10,240 nt of DNA, from the NCBI GenBank assembly GCA_002454015.1, contig DKIB01000110.1:666-10905 (forward strand). Direction: 5' to 3'. The stretch comes from Proteobacteria bacterium UBA6729 (GTDB lineage: Bacteria > Pseudomonadota > Gammaproteobacteria > Porifericomitales > Porifericomitaceae). Made by a program: the position numbers and the translations under genes. Each line of letters opens with the position of its first letter. Position 1 is the stretch's first letter. Shown one piece after another: positions 7,131 through 10,240 of the stretch. The notes beneath the pieces are model-generated. The model saw only the letters and a list, made by a program, of their open reading frames with translations. It was not told the origin of the DNA and made no database searches.

Positions 7131-9542
7131 ATGAAGACGCCTTGTCTTGCCCTGATGATGGCGCTACCTGTACTGGCCGTCGCACAGCAGGGGCGTCCGC
7201 CGATGGAAGAGGTGGAGGTGGTGGCAACGACCCCAACGCCCGGGGCAGGCGCGGTCATCGGTCGCATCCCTCACCGGGTTATCTCCATAGACAGTGCAGA
7301 ACTGGACCGGGCTCTCAGCACACAGTTATCCGACCACCTGACGCGCCGGGTCGGGGGCATATTTGTCAACGAGGCACAGGGTAACCCTCTGCAACCGGAC
7401 GTGCAGTACCGCGGCTTTACCCTGTCCCCCTTGCTCGGTTTGCCGCAAGGCCTGTCAGTCTATCAGGATGGCGTACGACTGAACGAGGTATTCGGCGACA
7501 CCATGAACTGGGAGCTGATCCCGGAAAACGCCATCGCCGGGATCAATCTGATCAGTGGCAGTAACCCGCTGTTTGGTCTCAACACCCTGGGGGGGACACT
7601 GTCGATCCGCACCCGCAACGGCTTTGAGCATCCCGGCCACCAGCTGGCCATGGATGCGGGCAGCTTCGGGAACCTTGCGACCCGTATGGAAAGCGGCGCC
7701 AGTCGGGGCGCCCTGGGCTACTTCCTGGCAGGCAGCCACACCAGCGAGGACGGCTGGAGAGATGCCTCCGGCACCCATGTCAACAAGCTGTTCGCAACCC
7801 TCGGGTGGCGGCCCGGGGATCAACACTCCCTGGATCTGACCCTGAACCATGCCAACTCCAGACTGATCGGCAATGGCCCGGCCCCGGAGCTGCTCCGGCA
7901 ACTGGAAGGCCGGGCAGCCATATTCACTTCACCGGATATCACCAGCAATGACCTGTATATGCTGAACCTGAAAGGCGAGGTGCAACTCGGTGCACCGGCT
8001 CGACTCTCCGGAAACCTCTACTACCGCAACAACGAAACCCGCTCATTCAATGGCGATGGCTCCGATTTTGAAGAATGTCAGATCATCGGCGGTGACAAAT
8101 TCCTGCGTGACGAACCCGAGGCCGGGATGAGACTGGATTCGGATGATAACTGCTACACAGAGCAGCGCACTGACTTGCGTATTCTGGACAGGAATGGCGA
8201 CCCTGTTGCAGCAGCTGACAGCAACGCGATCAACAATCGCAGTACCCGCAAACAGCACAGCTATGGTGCATCACTGCAAACCGTATTTGAGCAGTTGCTG
8301 TGGGAACGCAACAACCACCTGCTGACCGGATTCGCGTACCTTGATGGAGAGGTGGAATTCAGCTCTACGCTGGAACTGGCCGTGCTGAAGGAGGATCGCA
8401 GCACCCGGGGCATCGGCGTATTTGTCGATGACGATGCAGTGCGTCTGGATGTGGACACCCGCAGCTATTCCGCGTACCTGAGTGATCGCTACTCCCTCAC
8501 TGAACAGATCGATGTCACAGCGTCCGTGCGCTACAACCATACCTCGATCCAGCTGCAGGACCAGACCGGTATGGCCCCGGAACTGAATGGCTCCCACAGT
8601 TTCAACCGGGTCAATCCCGCAGCGGGGATCAGTTACCAGCCGCTGGCCGGGCTGACCCTGTTTGGCAACTATAGTGAGTCTGCCCGGGCTCCCACTGCAG
8701 TGGAACTGGCCTGTGCAGACAAGGATGAGCCCTGCAATCTGCCGAATGCCTTCCTGGCCGACCCGCCCCTGGAGCAGGTGGTAGCCAAGACCGCAGAACT
8801 CGGGTTGCGCTGGAGTCGGGCCGTTACCGCTGAACTGGTTGTGTTCCACACCCTTAGCAAGGACGATATCCTCTTCCAGAGCACCGGGGGCATAACCTCC
8901 AACGAGGGCATCTTTGCCAACGTGGGGACCACGCGGCGCCTCGGCGTGGAGGCAGAAGCGAGCGGCACCGTCAACATCCTCGACTGGAGTATAAATTACG
9001 CCTGGTTGCAGGCCACCTACCGCGATGCCTTCAGGATCTGCAGCCCCCATCATCCAAAGCCGGGTGACGACTGTGGGATAGAGGATCCAGGCAATTCAGA
9101 CTCTGGATTACTGCAAATAAACTCCGGCAACCGCATCCCTGGCATTCCTGCACATTCCGTGAAGGCGGCGCTGGGCGCAAGGCTGCTGCATGAACAGCTG
9201 CGGCTGGGTGCCGAGTTCGTGTACCACTCCAGCCGCTACCTGCGCGGCGATGATGCTAATCTGGATGCCCCCATCAGCGGGTATGGTCTGCTGACCCTGC
9301 TGGTCGAGTATCGTCCCCTGGAAGGACTGCAGTTCTTTGCGCGCGTCAATAACGTGCTGGACAAGGAATACAGTACCTTTGGTCTGTACGGCGAGCCGGA
9401 GGAGGTGCTGGAGCGGGAGCTGCTGGCAGGGGGCATCTGCAACGAGGATCCGATGGTGTGCCCTGCGGATCTGAACCCGCGCTTCCTCTCCCCCGGAGCA
9501 CCCGTGAATGGTTTTGTCGGTCTGCGTCTGCGCTTTGATTGA
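7131..9542 (+). CDS. TonB-dependent outer-membrane receptor
   Basis: This is an 803-residue outer-membrane receptor using TonB energy to import a scarce ligand. It begins with a signal peptide (cleavage probably after AVA18) and a TonB-box-like EEVEVVAT at 26-33. The plug domain carries DVQYRGFTLSP (Y93-R94-G95-F96) and SGSNPLFGLNTLGGTLSIRTRNG from residue 142, as in FecA-like receptors. The C-terminal half is a beta-barrel with aromatic strands. An acidic, probably extracellular region at 307-341 and four close Cys pairs (316/341, 528/535, 637/648, 770/777) stand out. The last residues are LRLRFD, with Phe penultimate rather than terminal. The ATG at 7131 follows the Sel1/SPOR stop by 7 nt, and GGAG at 7117-7120 is a suitable ribosome site. 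The ligand cannot be told: siderophore, metal complex or cobalamin are possible; no transport partner is adjacent. Confidence 0.93.
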   Translation: MKTPCLALMMALPVLAVAQQGRPPMEEVEVVATTPTPGAGAVIGRIPHRVISIDSAELDRALSTQLSDHLTRRVGGIFVNEAQGNPLQPDVQYRGFTLSPLLGLPQGLSVYQDGVRLNEVFGDTMNWELIPENAIAGINLISGSNPLFGLNTLGGTLSIRTRNGFEHPGHQLAMDAGSFGNLATRMESGASRGALGYFLAGSHTSEDGWRDASGTHVNKLFATLGWRPGDQHSLDLTLNHANSRLIGNGPAPELLRQLEGRAAIFTSPDITSNDLYMLNLKGEVQLGAPARLSGNLYYRNNETRSFNGDGSDFEECQIIGGDKFLRDEPEAGMRLDSDDNCYTEQRTDLRILDRNGDPVAAADSNAINNRSTRKQHSYGASLQTVFEQLLWERNNHLLTGFAYLDGEVEFSSTLELAVLKEDRSTRGIGVFVDDDAVRLDVDTRSYSAYLSDRYSLTEQIDVTASVRYNHTSIQLQDQTGMAPELNGSHSFNRVNPAAGISYQPLAGLTLFGNYSESARAPTAVELACADKDEPCNLPNAFLADPPLEQVVAKTAELGLRWSRAVTAELVVFHTLSKDDILFQSTGGITSNEGIFANVGTTRRLGVEAEASGTVNILDWSINYAWLQATYRDAFRICSPHHPKPGDDCGIEDPGNSDSGLLQINSGNRIPGIPAHSVKAALGARLLHEQLRLGAEFVYHSSRYLRGDDANLDAPISGYGLLTLLVEYRPLEGLQFFARVNNVLDKEYSTFGLYGEPEEVLERELLAGGICNEDPMVCPADLNPRFLSPGAPVNGFVGLRLRFD

Positions 9543-9589
9543 ACCCGGGAGGGAGGCAGGGCATCCCGTTCGCGCGTACGCTACCGGAT

Positions 9590-9928
9590 TCAATCACGGA
9601 TACGCTTGTGCAGCTGCGGTGTGGTAGCGGGTTTGCCGACTTCCATATAGCGGGCCTCCCCCTCCAGTCGGGTGAGGTTTTCATAAACGCCCCGGTCACG
9701 TCGCACCAGCTTGGCAAAGCCCTTCTCACGCAGTACCGTGTTGCCGACGGGCACATGCACATAGGCAGCGCTGACCAGACGTCGCACCGGAACAAACGCA
9801 TCAGTATCCCCCAGTGACTCCCGCGTGATGTAACACAGCTCTCCCCAAGTGTGCAGTTCTACACGCATCGGATGGTGTACGGTCAGGCGACGACCGTTGG
9901 ACTCACAGTAATACTCGTAAGCAGGCAT
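9590..9928 (-). CDS. Small FmdB-related protein without the zinc-ribbon cysteines
   Basis: This is a 112-residue protein whose N-terminus (MPAYEYYCESNGR) resembles FmdB-type zinc-ribbon proteins, which start MPxYEYxCxxCG. Here only C8 remains of the first knuckle (N11 replaces the second Cys) and C32 (TWGELC) is the only other cysteine, so a normal zinc ribbon cannot form. The C-terminal half is basic and contains KGFAKLVRRDRGVYENLTR. There is no signal peptide or membrane segment. Start at 9928 is supported by the family-like MPxYEY start, although the ribosome site is weak. It lies 42 nt downstream of the BatD-like gene on the same strand and converges on the TonB receptor gene, leaving a 47-nt gap. 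Function is unknown. Confidence 0.75.
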   Translation of the reverse strand: MPAYEYYCESNGRRLTVHHPMRVELHTWGELCYITRESLGDTDAFVPVRRLVSAAYVHVPVGNTVLREKGFAKLVRRDRGVYENLTRLEGEARYMEVGKPATTPQLHKRIRD

Positions 9929-9970
9929 CCTGCGGCCATTGTAGCAGGTCCCGTTACGGACTGCACAGGC
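9903..9970 (-). promoter_or_regulatory. Short gap upstream of the FmdB-like gene, weak promoter candidate
   Basis: Between the BatD-like stop (9971) and the ATG at 9928 the minus strand contains TGCTACAAT, an extended -10-like element ending about 15 nt before the start. The -35 position is poor and the resulting leader would be only a few bases. It may be a secondary promoter or chance; read-through from the BatD-like gene is equally likely. Confidence 0.25.
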
Positions 9971-10240
9971 CTATGGATACAGGGGCTTCAGATAATCGGT
10001 CCGGGCGGTCCGGGGGGCAGGGGCAGGCTGCTGCCGCAGTTGCTTGAAGGCCTGCCACAATGCCCCACCCCGCCAGACTGCAGCACTGGCCCCGGCGCGA
10101 TACAGGGCACGGTCCAGTTCCTGCAATTCCGCGGCCAGTACCGGGCAGCGCCGGGCCAGTCCGGCCAGCCCCGCAGGGGCAGACCCGGGCCAGTACAGTT
10201 GTGCCCAACCCTGCAAGGCGGCCCGGGCGGCCCCCGCATC
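9971..10240 (-). CDS. batD: BatD-like protein, C-terminal end (5' part beyond right edge)
   Basis: The last 89 codons of a protein are visible, open to the right edge. The sequence pattern (AARAALQGWAQLYWPG, then LAAELQELDRALYRAG, then WRGGALWQAFKQLRQQ) resembles the conserved cytoplasmic tail domain at the C-terminus of BatD 'aerotolerance' proteins, in which ALxxWA..RWP, LDRALYG and WxGxALWxA are typical. BatD is a membrane-anchored partner of MoxR ATPase/VWA proteins (BatA, BatB) with a poorly understood envelope or protein-maturation role. The upstream Ig-like domains and transmembrane helix lie outside the window, so the call rests on the tail alone. The FmdB-like gene follows 42 nt downstream. 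Confidence 0.65.
   Translation of the reverse strand, partial: DAGAARAALQGWAQLYWPGSAPAGLAGLARRCPVLAAELQELDRALYRAGASAAVWRGGALWQAFKQLRQQPAPAPRTARTDYLKPLYP

Noticed and set aside
9543-9589. Possible terminator between the converging receptor and FmdB-like genes
   Set aside because: Only a 5-bp repeat (CGGGA/TCCCG) with a 13-nt loop is present and no T-tract follows on either strand.
1-10240. CRISPR array, insertion sequence, tRNA or phage defence island
   Set aside because: I saw no direct-repeat array, transposase motif, tRNA-like cloverleaf or defence gene. RecBC is a housekeeping repair enzyme, and the Cas2-like fold in the PaaX protein is a normal part of that family.

Overview
The window looks like a chromosomal segment of a GC-rich gammaproteobacterium with tetrahydrofolate-linked one-carbon (C1) metabolism. 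The evidence is a RecBCD-type recombination locus (recC directly followed by recB), a divergent MtdA/FchA pair typical of methylotrophs and of bacteria that oxidise or assimilate C1 units, a DamX-like SPOR protein, a TonB-dependent outer-membrane receptor and the tail of a BatD-like protein. No species-level assignment is possible from the sequence alone.

Layout. A divergent promoter region at about 4892-5055 splits the window. Leftward (minus strand) runs fchA (4891-4268), a PaaX-family regulator (4263-3358), recC (3348-256) and the start of recB (259 to the left edge). Gaps are 4 nt and 9 nt, then a 4-nt ATGA overlap, so these four genes look like one transcription unit. Rightward (plus strand) runs mtdA (5056-5913), a secreted Sel1-repeat/SPOR protein (5921-7123) and a TonB-dependent receptor (7131-9542). 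Both gaps are 7 nt, again suggesting an operon. Converging on it from the right edge, on the minus strand, are the C-terminal end of a BatD-like protein (10240-9971) and a small FmdB-related protein (9928-9590).

How the genes work together. MtdA oxidises methylene-H4F to methenyl-H4F with NADP+, and FchA hydrolyses methenyl-H4F to 10-formyl-H4F. Together they replace bifunctional FolD and connect formaldehyde/serine-level C1 units with formate. RecC and RecB are two subunits of the RecBCD helicase-nuclease for double-strand-break repair. The PaaX-like protein could regulate its own unit or a distant pathway. The receptor imports an unidentified ligand, and the Sel1/SPOR protein is probably a periplasmic, peptidoglycan-associated scaffold.

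Nothing here is convincingly a new defence or mobile system. There is no CRISPR array, tRNA, rRNA or insertion sequence that I can see. The points most worth checking are the altered Chi-contact residues of RecC, an 11-C tract inside the Sel1/SPOR gene, four closely spaced cysteine pairs and an acidic loop in the receptor, the series of perfect hairpins in the mtdA-fchA intergenic region, and the unusual joining of C1 genes to recBC on one side and to a TonB receptor on the other.
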